A DNA stretch of 64,000 nt from Reticulitermes lucifugus (Eukaryota > Arthropoda > Insecta > Blattodea > Rhinotermitidae). The stretch spans positions 41,523-105,522 of the forward strand of contig JAKCWW010000395.1 in the NCBI GenBank assembly GCA_026260175.1, in the 5' to 3' direction. A program made the translations under genes and the position numbers. Shown here one piece after another: positions 45,523-57,785 of the stretch (positions are counted from its first letter, which is position 1; each line of letters begins with the position of its first letter). The notes under the pieces were generated by a model. That model did no database searches and was not told the origin of the DNA. It worked only from the letters and a program-made list of their open reading frames with translations.

Positions 45523-48224
45523 AGATTTATCCACCGCTAATATTGAAGTGCATTATTTGACTCCATTTATCAATTACACACATCTCAGCTTTCCAGTACA
45601 GGCTTCTATTAAGCATTTGCCCTATATTCATCGTCACTCAGGGACAAAATGAGATTGTTTTAACTCTTCAAAGCAAAACATTAAATAAATGTAGGCCCAA
45701 CCATCTGCTTTAACGTTTAAAAACTTTACATTTTGCCACATAGTGTATTTACGTATTTGTTATGGTTCTTGCAATGAACATAGATTATTTCGCCAAAATG
45801 TCGTCAACCGATTGGTCTTCGTAAAGAAAGTTGAGTATTTTTTGTGTTAGGTAGGAAGTGAGTTCTCAAGATTTATATAAACTGATAAGGTAACGGAGAG
45901 GGGAGAAGATGGAGATTTTTCTTGGTTTCAGTGGGTTCGTGATTGCCACTGCGGGCAACTAAATAAAACCGATAAAAAGAAACGTGTTTCCTCATTAAAA
46001 ATATGTCTTCCTTGCTCCGCATTGAACACTAACAGTCACGTAAATAATACCACAAAGCAAGGCTATGTAGGTATGTAAGTGTACTCACTAATACAGAATA
46101 GGATTCGCACTATAATTGTACTGAGATAGAATTTTACAGATATTTGTTCACTGATACCTCCAGATACTTGTACGAGTTTCACGACAATATCTAATGAAAA
46201 AGGTAATGGCATTGTACTATTGTTTTTGCTCTCTTTAGCACTTATTATGTCCCATAGTACATTTTAGACCATATTATAGCAGGGCTGCGAACACAACACA
46301 GTCATACAGATTCAAGTACTAACGATGCATGGAAAAGATAAAAACATTTAATCCACAAACGTTAGGCTGTCAGTTTTGGTTTTGGTGCCAGAAACTCTCT
46401 TTTTATTTTCAGCCCGTTCCAACCATGCTTCAAAAGAAAAATATTAATCCACCAACTATAGATCTTTGGGATCACTTTAGGGACAGAGACATTATTTGAG
46501 TTTTCCAGCATGCTTTTTAAAAGCAAACTAAATTTCAGCAAGGCAGGCTGTTTGTATTTAACGCGGTTACACTTTCATGTTTTATTTTTCGACATAAACT
46601 CAAGTCAAACAAAAATATTTATTTCAAAAACGTTAGGCTTTACTTGTCAGTTTTGTGATCCGCACTCAATTCAAACATAAAGCATCGCTCTAGGCAGTTA
46701 CCCTTGCCTGTTATAACGCCCACTATTCTGCACATTTGTCATCTTCTTCGAGATTTTTGCTCTAGTGTGTGCTTCTAACGATTTAAATGGACTTGCAAAA
46801 TATATTAATACTGTCTGCTCTATTCCAGTACAAGGTATCTGCAAAATTGAAACGAGGTACCACCAGTTGAACTTCATGTTCTTGTTGTGTCACCGGTGCT
46901 TGATTTGTTAATGTATCTTATTTATGTCACAAGTATTAGTTAAGCAGTAACAGTTCACCTTTACCAGACGACAATTACTGTTTTACGTACAATTCTTTTA
47001 TCGCGTGTCTTTATTTATTATTACCTGCACGCACTGCCACTGACATTTGTGTATAAAATATTTAAATATGTAATTCTTAATGTGTTCATACATTTATCGC
47101 ACTCTTCTGGAGAAATAACAGTACTTTCACATAGTCTATCAATAAATGCAAAAGGGACATTTCTTGCCGGCATGTCATCGTACTGCAGAAAGTTTCGTCA
47201 AATTGGTTTCTTTGGGAAGGTAGGCACATGTTTCGTTGCCTCCTGATACGTCTGCATAACCACCACAGGTGTTTGGGCCACATTTTATATGAGTACGTGG
47301 ATGTAAATGACATAACAACGAAGGATTGAGCGACACTTCAGGACACAATGCAAGTGTACGGTGTGGTGTCATAGCGAGAGACGTGACCAGCGCGTTTTCT
47401 TTGCCGAAACTTCCTTGATGCTTGGCTTGCTAGCCTGCGCAACTGTCATGTGGGTTACAGTCACTGTTGGCACCCCTGATTCGATACGATAAATGTTACT
47501 TCTGTTACACAAATAGCAGTCATTTGAGGTGATGATGCATGTAGTATTGGAAACACTTCGGTATCATTAAGGAAACGAATGGGCCTCCATTCGTCTTGGG
47601 GTAGGATGTGTGTATAATACATATTGACTTCAAACCGTATTACAATACAAGTAATTGGTTTGTGCAATATACGCAGTGTGCCTATGTAGTTTATATAACA
47701 AACTCCAGACTTTGTGGGTTCTTGGTGTAGCTTCAATTAAGTGTGCTAAGTGGGTGAAGGTCATTAATGAGAGTGTGCAAATAAAATTGACGCGAAATGT
47801 CAAAGAAATAAGAAAATACTCATGATCCGTGATCAAACGGTTCAAAACGTAAGGTAAATAATGTCCGGGAGCGGTTTGAATGCGAAAAGGGGATGGGGGG
47901 GGGGTTAAAAACGCAACTCGGAATATAGACAAGCACCAAACTTACATGACGGCCACGAGTCCCTGACGACATTGGTTGCAACGTGCCGTTACCATAATTG
48001 GTTGGATTGGGGGGGGGAAGAGATCGCAAAAGAGCGTGAGCGCTCAGAGTGACCATGAACGAACAGCGGACGACATGACTCAGTACGGTCTTCAAGACTC
48101 ACCTTATGCGCCGTTCCTGCCCGACCACGTCTCCAGCATTCTTGTCGAGCGGATAGTGTAGACGATTATTGCAGGCGGTTTCTAAACGCCAATTTTTTGT
48201 GTTATTCACACCGTGTATATTCTT
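45523..48224. other. No gene recognised
   Basis: Two diverged copies of a block with AAACGTTAGGCT and GTCAGTTTTG occur at about 46355 and 46630. A short plus-strand frame at 48070-48161 (MTQYGLQDSPYAPFLPDHVS) has G/C-rich third positions but no recognised family. G runs lie at 47892-47903 and 48010-48018. Confidence 0.35.
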
Positions 48225-48282
48225 ACAATTAATACGTCAACAACTTATGAACTTAATAAAATACATTCATGAACAAGGATAA

Positions 48283-48326
48283 AACTCCTACATGTTTCGG
48301 CACCGGGATACCATCATCAGGGAGTT
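48283..48326 (-). ncRNA. Type-I hammerhead ribozyme candidate, left arm of fold-back 3
   Basis: Minus strand: AACTCC (helix I), CTGATGA (plus-strand 48314-48320), helix II GGTA / TGCC, GAAAC (plus-strand 48294-48298), ATGTA, GGAGTT (plus-strand 48283-48288). Helix I is a perfect 6-bp pair. The core matches consensus throughout. Helix III is the palindrome ACATGT. Confidence 0.6.
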
Positions 48327-48586
48327 GTTGAGAACGGAGTACAAGGCCAACACGCCAGTCTAGGTATTACGTCGCCCTTATTAAATTATTAAAATATTAA
48401 AATTATAAAATACATAGAGTTAATAATCATAAAACTACACATTTAATATTACAGCATTATAGTTTTATGCTTATTAACGCTGTGTATTTTAGAATTCTAA
48501 CATTTTAATGTTTTATTCACTCCAATAAGTGTGACGTAATACCTAGATTGGCGTGTTTGGCTTGTACTCGTTTGTTCTCTCTGAAT

Positions 48587-48630
48587 AACTCCCTGATGAT
48601 GGCACCCCAGTGCCGAAACATGTAGAAGTT
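48587..48630 (+). ncRNA. Type-I hammerhead ribozyme candidate, right arm of fold-back 3
   Basis: AACTCC at 48587-48592, CTGATGA at 48593-48599, helix II GGCAC / GTGCC (48601-48605 with 48610-48614, loop CCCA), GAAAC at 48615-48619, ATGTA, GAAGTT at 48625-48630. Helix I has one mismatch; helix II is perfect. The core matches consensus. Confidence 0.6.
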
Positions 48631-49490
48631 TTATACTTGTTCATGAATATATTATATTAAGTGCATAAATTGGTTGATGTATTAATTATAAACGTCAGTG
48701 TGCGTTCACTGACAATGCAGATATACTGTAAACAGACTGACGTATTTTGCGACATTACACCCTGTAGATTGCTGTATGTTTACCGACGATTCGATGGATC
48801 TGTCCGTCAACAGGCATAAAATTCCCTACATATTTTGACCCCTTAGTAAGTATTGGTATCAACCCAAAAATAACTTATATATCATGTAATGACTGAAACA
48901 GATCGACTCTTCGTAAAGTTGTGTTTAAGAAAACCCAAGACGATGGACGGTGTCTGTAATAATAGTTACATTTAATTACATATCTGTCTTGTAATATAAA
49001 TATAACCTCAAGTACCAAAATCTATACTATTAAAACCCGCAGTTGAACGCAAACCTGGATCAGCGTCATATCAGAAGCAACAACTCAGAAGCATCGCTAC
49101 ACTAAAATAAAATTCAGCAATAAGCTGTAGCTGTCTTGTTACTTGTCGTCAGATGTTTCAAGGCGGATGTTGGCAAAGAGTGAGGGGACGGAACGTCTTA
49201 GCATTTGAACGCACGTAGATGAAGTGCGGAGAGACAATAGCCATCGTCAGTATTCAGTAAACTTACTGCCTCGTGGTTTTGAGATACATCTCATAACTGC
49301 GTATTTTGTGTCTAGTTGACTTTGAAGATGATGACATAGGTTGTGCAGGATATGGAATTTAGTGGCTGTGGCAAGTTTTAAGCGTTCAGCCGAAAATGTC
49401 AACGTGCGCTGAATGGAACGAGAGAGTATCAAGTCTCCGAGACGGAGCTTCAACACAGCGCCTCATAAATTCGAAGTAGTGACGTATCAT

Positions 49491-49769
49491 GGCCGTGCCA
49501 TGGCTCAGGCGGTTAGTCGCCGGCCTCTCACCGCGGAGGCCCGGGTTTGATCCCGGGTCAGTCCATGTGGGATTTGTGGTGGACAAAGCGACACTGGGAC
49601 AGGGTTTTCCCCGAGTACTTCGGTTTTCCCCAGTCAGTTTCATTCCACCGGTGCTCCATTTCTTGGAAAAATGAAAAAACTAATCATCTTCATCACAGGG
49701 TTGCACAATAAGCCTGAAGGCTTCGGTGCGTCCGTAGCATCTGCTGCGTGGCCTTTCACCAAAAAAAAA
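49491..49769 (+). mobile_element. SINE family A, full length, reference copy with duplication
   Basis: GGCCGTGCCATGGCTCAGGC head with A box TGGCTCAGGCGG and B box GGTTTGATCCC, body to GCGTCCGTAGCATCTGCTGC and an A run (279 bases). TGACGTATCAT at 49480-49490 and TGACATATCAT at 49770-49780 differ at one base and are the target-site duplication. Confidence 0.9.
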
Positions 49770-52700
49770 TGACATATCATAAGTTGTATGTTTGTTGAGA
49801 TTCATATAATGAGGCATACAGTGATGTTCTTTTTTTAATTTAAATAAGACTATATTGTGTGAAGCTTCAAGATTGCGGCATTTCTTGCAGTGTGCCTTAA
49901 GTGTTCAAATAATATCTAACGTTTGAAGCCTAAACCAATTCAAACTGTGTTCAAATAATATGTTTCTCAGCTACAGAAAATATAATATCTTCTAATTATT
50001 AATATCATCTTTGTTTAAGAGAATAATTTTTATTCGTAGAGTGATACGAATTTCATGCACTCTCTGGGCAAAGTACAGAAGACTCCAATGTTAAAGTGGC
50101 TGGTACATACAGGTACTACCGTGCTTTAAACGGTTGAAGCACCGGCCGTTCACCTGTTTGATTTCAGCAATAATGTGCCTTTCCATCTATGTGTGCAAAT
50201 TACGATCCTTATAGGAAATAAATTGTGTGATGGTTTATTCAACATCTTAAATTTTTTAAAGGTACAAATTCGATTTTACTGACTGGCTATATCTCTTCTC
50301 TTCTTCCCTAGACACCTTCAACCTAGCGAACCTACTGCTTTCGAAACTTTCCATTGGTTGGGATAGCCCACTATATCACAAGGCAATTGAGTGTTACTTC
50401 GCATTCCGAAACCTTAACATTCCGCCCAAAATGTTCTGCCCTAAACACATATTTAATGGATGGTAATTTTGAAACGGAAATTTCCAAATAGTCTCAGGTG
50501 TCTCGGGACCCTATGTACGAATATTCATTAAATATAAATTTGGGGAAGCTTCCAGAAACATTTTCATTTGTTGCATTGTGCTGTGTCCTTACATGCCAAA
50601 TGAATGCAATTTGATGCATTTTAAACACAGATTATTTTTAACACCGTATATGTGTAGGCTTATAACATATAGTCTATTATATAACCCTGTATTAAGGTGT
50701 TATTAAAATGAGCTGTGTTTAACCTTCTCAAGCCTAGCGATTTCTTTATGTAGCGCCAGTTTTAACATTCTACATTCTTCCCCCAGAGTGTCTGTATATT
50801 TTTATTTTCTCAGAACAAACAGCGAATTTTTTTCCTAATCAGCACTCAATTATTTGTTTTTATAACAGAGGTAGGAAGTGTTTACTGCGAGGTACGAACT
50901 GGGTCTTCTTGCTAGATATTTATGGGAGGAAAACATTGTTCATATTGAATGTTGCAGGTGGAACTGAATGATGCGTATTATGTTCAGTGTACTTCTGTGT
51001 CGTACAGTTTTAGAAGTAATTAATGACTGCGCTTTGAAAATATTTCGTAATTTGTTTTGTAAGTACTTTGGCTGTTTCTCGCTTTATGAATTTTAGAAAA
51101 GAGGTGCACGCTATATTGAGTGCAGTTTGCAGGACATTTGATTGGTTCTCTTTTTATCTGTTAACTTCAGTGTTTAAAAATATGTTATAATTGATAGAAA
51201 TATAAGAACATTGATGGTAAGGAAGATTGTGAATTTCTCTTAATGCTCCACGTTTCAAGCAATGTCAGACTTTGAAATTATTGTAGAGAATGTGTGGTTG
51301 TTAATATTATGGTCTTCTGGTACACGAAGTAAGTCAACAACAGTACAAAAGGAAGTCATTGTTGCCTTTCCACAGAAGCAATAAATACTCGAACACAAAT
51401 ATGTGTTGCTTTATACGTGCGTTGCCCACATTGTTAAAGCATTAGTTATGTATTTCAAGTTAATTTTACTAAATTAATACCTCGTACTAACAGTACTACA
51501 TACGTATTTATGCATTTTACATCATATTACCAACGTAATATATCACATATTGGTAACAGAATTTTTTAACAATATTCATAAGACTGACGATGACCAAACC
51601 AGTCAGAAACATTATAAATATATCACGAATATACTGTCCATGATGTGTCGGATGGCTCCAGTTTTGGCCATCATAAGAATGTTAGATTGATTTAAATTTG
51701 GGGAATATATAAACATATCTAGTGACGTTTCGGTATCTTGTGTTGGTATTGCCAGAATTACGTCCTGAATAGCTGGCAGGGTTGATTGAATGGTGGTCCC
51801 GCATGGTGTCGGATCTCAAGCAGACTTAGTGCACCCATGGGATCTCTTGAGGCCTCGAGCTTGAATAAGGCTTAGAGCAGAGTGATGGCTCCTTGTAATC
51901 GTGTCTGGACTGAGAAAAGATGGCGTTTGTGCTGCTGGCCTCGCAGTGTTAGACTAAGAACACGCCGTGAAATGTTACTTCCTCTCAGACACATAAACGC
52001 GAAGGAAACGGACGGTCATGCTTGCTATGAAAATAAAACATAGCACACTTTGTCTCCTTTTTATCGTATAATAGGGGTGATAAACCATTCGCACCGGTGT
52101 CCATTTGGGCATGACAGAGATACGGACTGGAACCGGTGATGGGAACTTTTGTCTACTCAAATATCTGGAGCCAGTTGATAATTCGGTACTTCAGAGTTGT
52201 ATTTGATCAGATACACTTCTGATATTATTTTATGTGTCCACCCCAAATACCGAGAAGTGTGGTCACGCAGAGGAATAGGGCCACAGGAGAACACGCTTGT
52301 TTTTGGATTAGTCTGAAATCAGAAACAAACTTCGTGAAATTCAAGAAGCCATATATATATTTATATGCTAAATATTGAAGAACCGCTAACAGATTTGCAT
52401 TAGGGGTGGTAGGTATCTGATTCCCTTTCAAGAGCGACTTTCTACTTCACAGAGAACATTCCGTGTCCATTATAAAGACCATGGGCTGGCGCTGTCAAGG
52501 TAAATAATCTGCGCCTACCTTTGTGTAGTACTTAACACATAAATACAGTTTGTGTGAAAAATATATAGAGCAGATGGTAAGTACAGTTATCACTGCTCAC
52601 AGGAGATGCTGGAGCAGTGGTGCCAGCTGGCACCACTTTTCGTTTTTGTAAATAACGTTGGATGTATATCTGGCACCATGGAGCTAAGATTTTTCAGCAT

Positions 52701-55002
52701 TCTTAGAGTAGTGCGTATACCTTGCATTTTATTCACTATTTTTCTCTCCTCATGGGCACGCCATCTACCGTTAATATTAAGCGTTTCTTGTTACAACATT
52801 ACGCTTTTAAGTAGGAGGGGAAGAACTCTCGAGTGTTCGTGCTCAGAGCTTTCACGTAATAGCGCGTAGGGATGAAAGGTTAAGTTTTGTTAGGGCAAGT
52901 GACGCCTGGCTCCTTAGTATAACCTGCACGTATATTAGTTTGTGTAGAGTGCTCTAAATTGTTAAAATTCTGTTACCCACTTGTTATACGCTTGAAACCG
53001 GGCAAACTTTAAGTCACAGGGTAATTAATGAAACATATTTAGAAGGGGGAGGTGTGGTGTTCATTACTGTTGCTGGAGATATCTGAAACTGTTAGGTGCT
53101 CAACTTACGTACATTATTTAAGTATGCCGTAGTTTGTGTCAGGGAAGCTTTACACAGTGAACTTACATGTACATGATAAAAAAATAGACGTTCATTTCTA
53201 GCACAGCACGAAGATAAACCGATTAAACGTGTTCATGTAAATAATGCATGTTTATTTAGGATCATAAGAGACGCATAAATACACTGTGTGAGCAGAATGC
53301 AGTGAATCCGCATGTTTAGACTGGTAGTGTAGGCTATATTTTGGTACCACTTTTCTGTAAAGGGTTAGTAAAGAAAAACATTTGCCTTTTACCTAAGTAC
53401 GAAACAGGCATAAGTCTTCGGACTGATGCACAAACAACAATAAACCTTTTTGTAACTTTAAAGATGGCCTTAGTAAAAGTAAATCGCTTTACGTCACAGA
53501 ATAGCACAATGTCAGGTTGTGGATAGAGAAGTCGGCCCCCAGTTAAGATATATGAAGGATGTCTGAGATTTTATTAGGCGCGTTCTTATAATTATTAAAA
53601 GCGACTTACAGCTCCTTAATGTCTATCCTTCCGTCTGTCTGTGTGTCTGTCTGTCTCTCCGAATGTATCATCGCGGCTCCCACTTGACGGGTTTTCGTGA
53701 AATTTGATATCAGCGGCTTTTACGAAAATGTGACGAGAATCTCCAAATTTCGTTAAAACCGGACAAATATTTGGGTAGCTTTACGTGAAGACGTAAGTGT
53801 ATTTCATTTTGTTGGCAGCGACATATGTGGGCCTATGTCAACAATACAAAGGGAAAGCAGTGGTGCGTTTCCATGGCAAAAATGTTTATGCGAACGCGCC
53901 ACGATGGTACATTATATGCACATTATTTATCTGTTTGGTAATCAGTCACGGTTAGCACAAAATTGGTGGTATTCTGTGCTTTTGGGAAGTGCAGCAAAGT
54001 CCTGTCAGTTCCAAAAAATCAAAACAGGGTGCCTATATGCGGCAGGCAGTAGAAAGGGATTATTACGAGGGAGACTAGAGTACATGATTTATGTAATTAA
54101 TATATGTGCCATAAGTTACGAAGCATATAATCAAATTACTTCTTCTTTTATTCAAAAAATATACAAGCAGTTATCGTTTATGCTTACGTAGCAAAAACAT
54201 TTATCAGTTTGATTGATGGAACACAGATGACAGTAATGTTAATGAAGATAGTTTATTTGCAAACATATTTCGTTGAACTATAAAAAATAAAAATAATTTG
54301 TGTTTCTATTTAATCTACAAATATGCTGCGTCTCTGTTGTAACATGAATTGTACTTCACTCGACAGATTGTATCACTTCCAATGGAAATTTGATTTCAGG
54401 AATCTATTTACTCCCAGGAAGTCCAGTGTATTAACGTAGATGACTTTTGTATTTGTGCAGTCCAAATTAAACATTCATTACGGACACAACGAACAGTATT
54501 ATCTGACGGCATATCATATAATTTAGTTGTTTCAGGCACACTGTTAACAATCGAAAACAAATAAAAGCTCTTTTCCTGTTATGTGTATTGACTGAAGCAT
54601 AACTGCCGGTTTAATTCAGATTTAATTAAAATCAACTAATTAACTCAGTAGCGTAATAGTTTGGAAAATAAGAGTTTTTAGCTGGAACAAAGTCTGCCGG
54701 CTGATGTTGCAGAATTGTAAGAACTGTTTTTCAAACACATTTTCCTACTATTTACCCACCCAAGTGTTCCTGGTACGAACGACTTCCTTCTGCATTATAG
54801 CTCAGGTTTTCGTAGCGGTGATATAGTAAAGTAGTTCCTTCGTCATCCAGACTATGGAGAGATGGTGGGCGGCAGTCCGAATGACCCGGGAATTGAGACC
54901 GTGGAGTGGAAACGTTATGGTAAAAATGACGTAAACATATCAGTATTCGAAGGTAAAGTATAACTCCTTGAAGCGTAAATAATGTACCTAACAGTGTATT
55001 GT
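49770..55002. other. Long stretch without recognisable genes
   Basis: AT-rich. A weak hammerhead-like block at about 51583-51625 (CTGACGATGACC, AGTCAGAAACAT) and a GTCT run at about 53637-53662 are the only items noted. Frames are short and unrecognised. Confidence 0.4.
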
Positions 55003-55054
55003 AATGATGATGATGATGAGGAGGAGGAGGAGGAAGTCGACGACGACGACGACG
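55003..55054. repeat. Compound trinucleotide repeat TGA-GGA-CGA
   Basis: Successive runs ATGATGATGATG, AGGAGGAGGAGG and CGACGACGACG. The first type also forms LINE family 2 tails, but no LINE adjoins it. Confidence 0.85.
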
Positions 55055-56384
55055 TACTGTAATAATTTCAGCGGGAAATGCTGTAAGAGTTCTTCCCCGG
55101 TCTTCCGGACCGTTCGCCGGATCACTCGGAGGAAGCCTTGATTATTTTCAATCCGACATTGCCCGTTCAATCCGAGGATATGAAACGTCGAGGTGCGGAC
55201 TGCCGACCGAGTAGCCTACTGATTTACGATATTCTGCGATATGGTCTCATGTACTTTGATAGGTACGGACGTTGTGGACGGACATTCCACGGTCCTTCTT
55301 CTTTGTTTTCTTCCGAAACGTCCGTGCCTCTCTGCCAAGTCTACAGTTCAATAACATTGCATAAACCTGTAATGCTGAGCTTTTTCCAAGATTTTCGTCA
55401 CACACAATTGCTGTGCAGTGAAGGTATAAATGTGTGCAGGCTGAATACAATTATCTTCTGTTCACAATTTAGAATATAATTCTCCACTCGTTGGCAGGAC
55501 ACATAATTCATGTCAACTTACAAATTGCCTGTTGAAGAAGATTTAATTTTGTCCACGGTTCTCTTAGTAATGTTCAATCAATAAAGGTAGGCATGTTATA
55601 CTTGAGTTGATGCAAGTTTTGGACTGGTTTTTTTATTAGTATGTGCATGTATATGTCGTATACATGAAAACGAATATGTAAGATGCCAGTCTTCTGTGAT
55701 CTTCAGCACCATCGCTGTGAGAACCTACAGTCTCGCATAACCAAAATTTTACATACATTTTATTCCCATCAACATCAGTACGTATTATATTTATAAACGA
55801 TATAGCTTTTAACACCTACCGATTCTGACACTAAATGAAGTGTATGCAATCATTGGTTGTGTTGTGTAGGCAGTGTCATACACATGTTGTATTTCTCAAT
55901 AACAAGAGCGCGTCAGTGCCATTTCTATATAATGGCAAAAACTAATGAACGGCTAGATTTATACGTGTGAAATATGCTACAGATGCATATATTGAATAAA
56001 TGTACTCACACATTGTGTGTGGATTATCATTTATAAATAAATACGAACATGGAGATGAGTTAAAAATCATACAAATTTAATGTGTATAGAGAATCTGTCC
56101 TTCAGAAATGTCTTCATAAAATAAAATATAACAACAATACCACATTGACAGATGCGTAGAATTATAAATTTACGAATTAGGGAACAAGGTTATGAGTTAT
56201 GCTTGGAACTTACCATTTAGATGAATATCACGCTTCAAAAATTCAGAGTAATTGTGACATTCGCAACTGTAAAAAGAAGACTTCTTATTAATTACATTAG
56301 TTATCTTATTGTTTGTCTATTTGGTAACTCTGGGGAACGGTTATTTAATCAGCAAAGTAACCAGTCTAATGTCTGGATGCCTGG
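55055..56384. other. No gene recognised
   Basis: A 113-codon plus-strand frame at 55138-55479 has no recognised similarity. Confidence 0.35.
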
Positions 56385-56585
56385 CGTAAGGGGGTCCGAT
56401 TTTCCTCTTTTCCACACTATCCAGATTGATTGGGACCCACACAAGTTTGTACAAAGTGGGTACCGTGGAGGTTTATTTCACAGGGACAGATACGGCCGAG
56501 GCGTGAAAATACTTCACTTACTGCTGAGTATAAGACTGTGTGGAACTGTACTTCTACTCCCCTGTACCTCTTTGTGGCGTGGTGC
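56385..56585 (+). mobile_element. Possible decayed SINE family B copy
   Basis: The order TTTCCACACTATCC, AAAGTGGGTACCGTGG, CAGATACGGCCGAGGCGTG, TACTTCTACTCCCCTGTACC, TTTGTGG follows family B, with heavy divergence. Confidence 0.35.
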
Positions 56586-57534
56586 TTAATTAAGCACAGT
56601 GACAACAAATGCACTTTGCTTAAAAATTCTTATATAGGTCCAAAACGTTGAGAGAAATACATGGGATTGTTCTTGTAATATTAGTCGGGGAAACGCTTCT
56701 GTAAATTTTCTGAAATATTAGACCTGTATTAGAATGCACATGAAAATGTAGACAACAGTCGGAAGATAAACACTGCTAGTATACGGTGATGAAACGTAAA
56801 CGTGATATTCTCATACTGTTGCCTGCTTTGGATCTTATGGAATATCCTTATTTATTATATCTGGATAAGAAGAAAGAACTTAAACTGAGGGAGAAGTTCT
56901 TTGTTCTGATGTTGATGACTCATTAGGATCTTCCGCTGTGTTCCATTTAATGAAACTTACTTAAGGAATTGAACGGCCTTTCGTCTCTTCAGTCAGTATT
57001 TTTGTTTCAGTTAGCTAATTAAAATGGTGGACCGTTTCTTCAAGAAGAAAATAAGATGAACTGACGACTACGGAAGATTTATTTGGCAACACTGTCATGT
57101 ATCCCATTTATAACAACCGTGACGGGATAGATTTTAAAATAAATTTGTTTTTCTTACACGGGGATAAACAATTGGATGTTTCCATTTTACTGAAGGAGGT
57201 CGTTCAGAAGCTGAATCTGTATTAAATCCAGATAAGTTAGTTTCTTCTGCCCACCGATTCCATTCTGCAGAGCTCTGCGCCGTAATAAATCAGTGCAGGT
57301 TTGAAATTGTAGCAGAATAATCCTGAATTCAGTGATGGACTTTACTCTGATTTCGTTGCATATCTATATTTAAATTAATGTTTTTGTCGACTTCTGTACT
57401 ATATCCGATATAGTGGAAATCTTAGCCTTTAATTGGTATTCAAACCCGTGAAATGAAATTTAAAAATAGTGTTTATTGCTCGTATTAAAAGCGATACAAA
57501 TATGGGATCGATGTGGCACCAAGTCTGCTGAAGC
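56586..57534. other. No gene recognised
   Basis: Nothing seen. Confidence 0.4.
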
Positions 57535-57785
57535 GATAGCCGCGCTAACGTGTTTTGTGAACGTTCCCAATTCGAATCTCGGTCAAGACACCGATCACCA
57601 TGAATGAATTCTTCATGACATTCCTCAGTCTGTCCAGGCAGGTGCAGTAGGGCAGCCTACCGTAAATTAGAACAAGGCCGTTTCCTTGCACATTCCTTCT
57701 AATTTATTACTCATTCCCAGCTGCTGTACAGCCTGAGACACTGGCAGCACGGCTGAAAGAACTGACTACAAATAAAATAAAATAT
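57535..57785 (+). mobile_element. Possible tRNA-headed SINE (single copy here)
   Basis: GAAGCGATAGCCGCGCTAAC resembles an A-box region and CCAATTCGAATCTCGG a B box at tRNA-like spacing. The sequence ends about 230 bases later in an AAATA run (TACAAATAAAATAAAATA). No second copy in the window. Confidence 0.4.

Larger units (their letters stand above)
48225..48690. mobile_element. Fold-back element 3: 466-bp near-complete palindrome with two hammerheads
   Basis: Left arm 48225-48440 and right arm about 48459-48690 are reverse complements at roughly 80% by eye, leaving a centre of only about 20 bases. Shared outer blocks are ATTAAT…GTTG, TTCATGAA, GCCGAAACATGTAG, CTCCCTGATGATGG, GGCGTGTT and GACGTAATACCTAGA; the inner AT-rich parts also pair (GTTAATAATCATAAAACTA with its complement). 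Each arm holds one hammerhead candidate on the outward-facing strand. No protein and no clear target-site duplication. Confidence 0.9.

Noticed and set aside
46340-46680. Tandem duplication with AAACGTTAGGCT
   Set aside because: Two short diverged blocks only; could be chance in AT-rich DNA.
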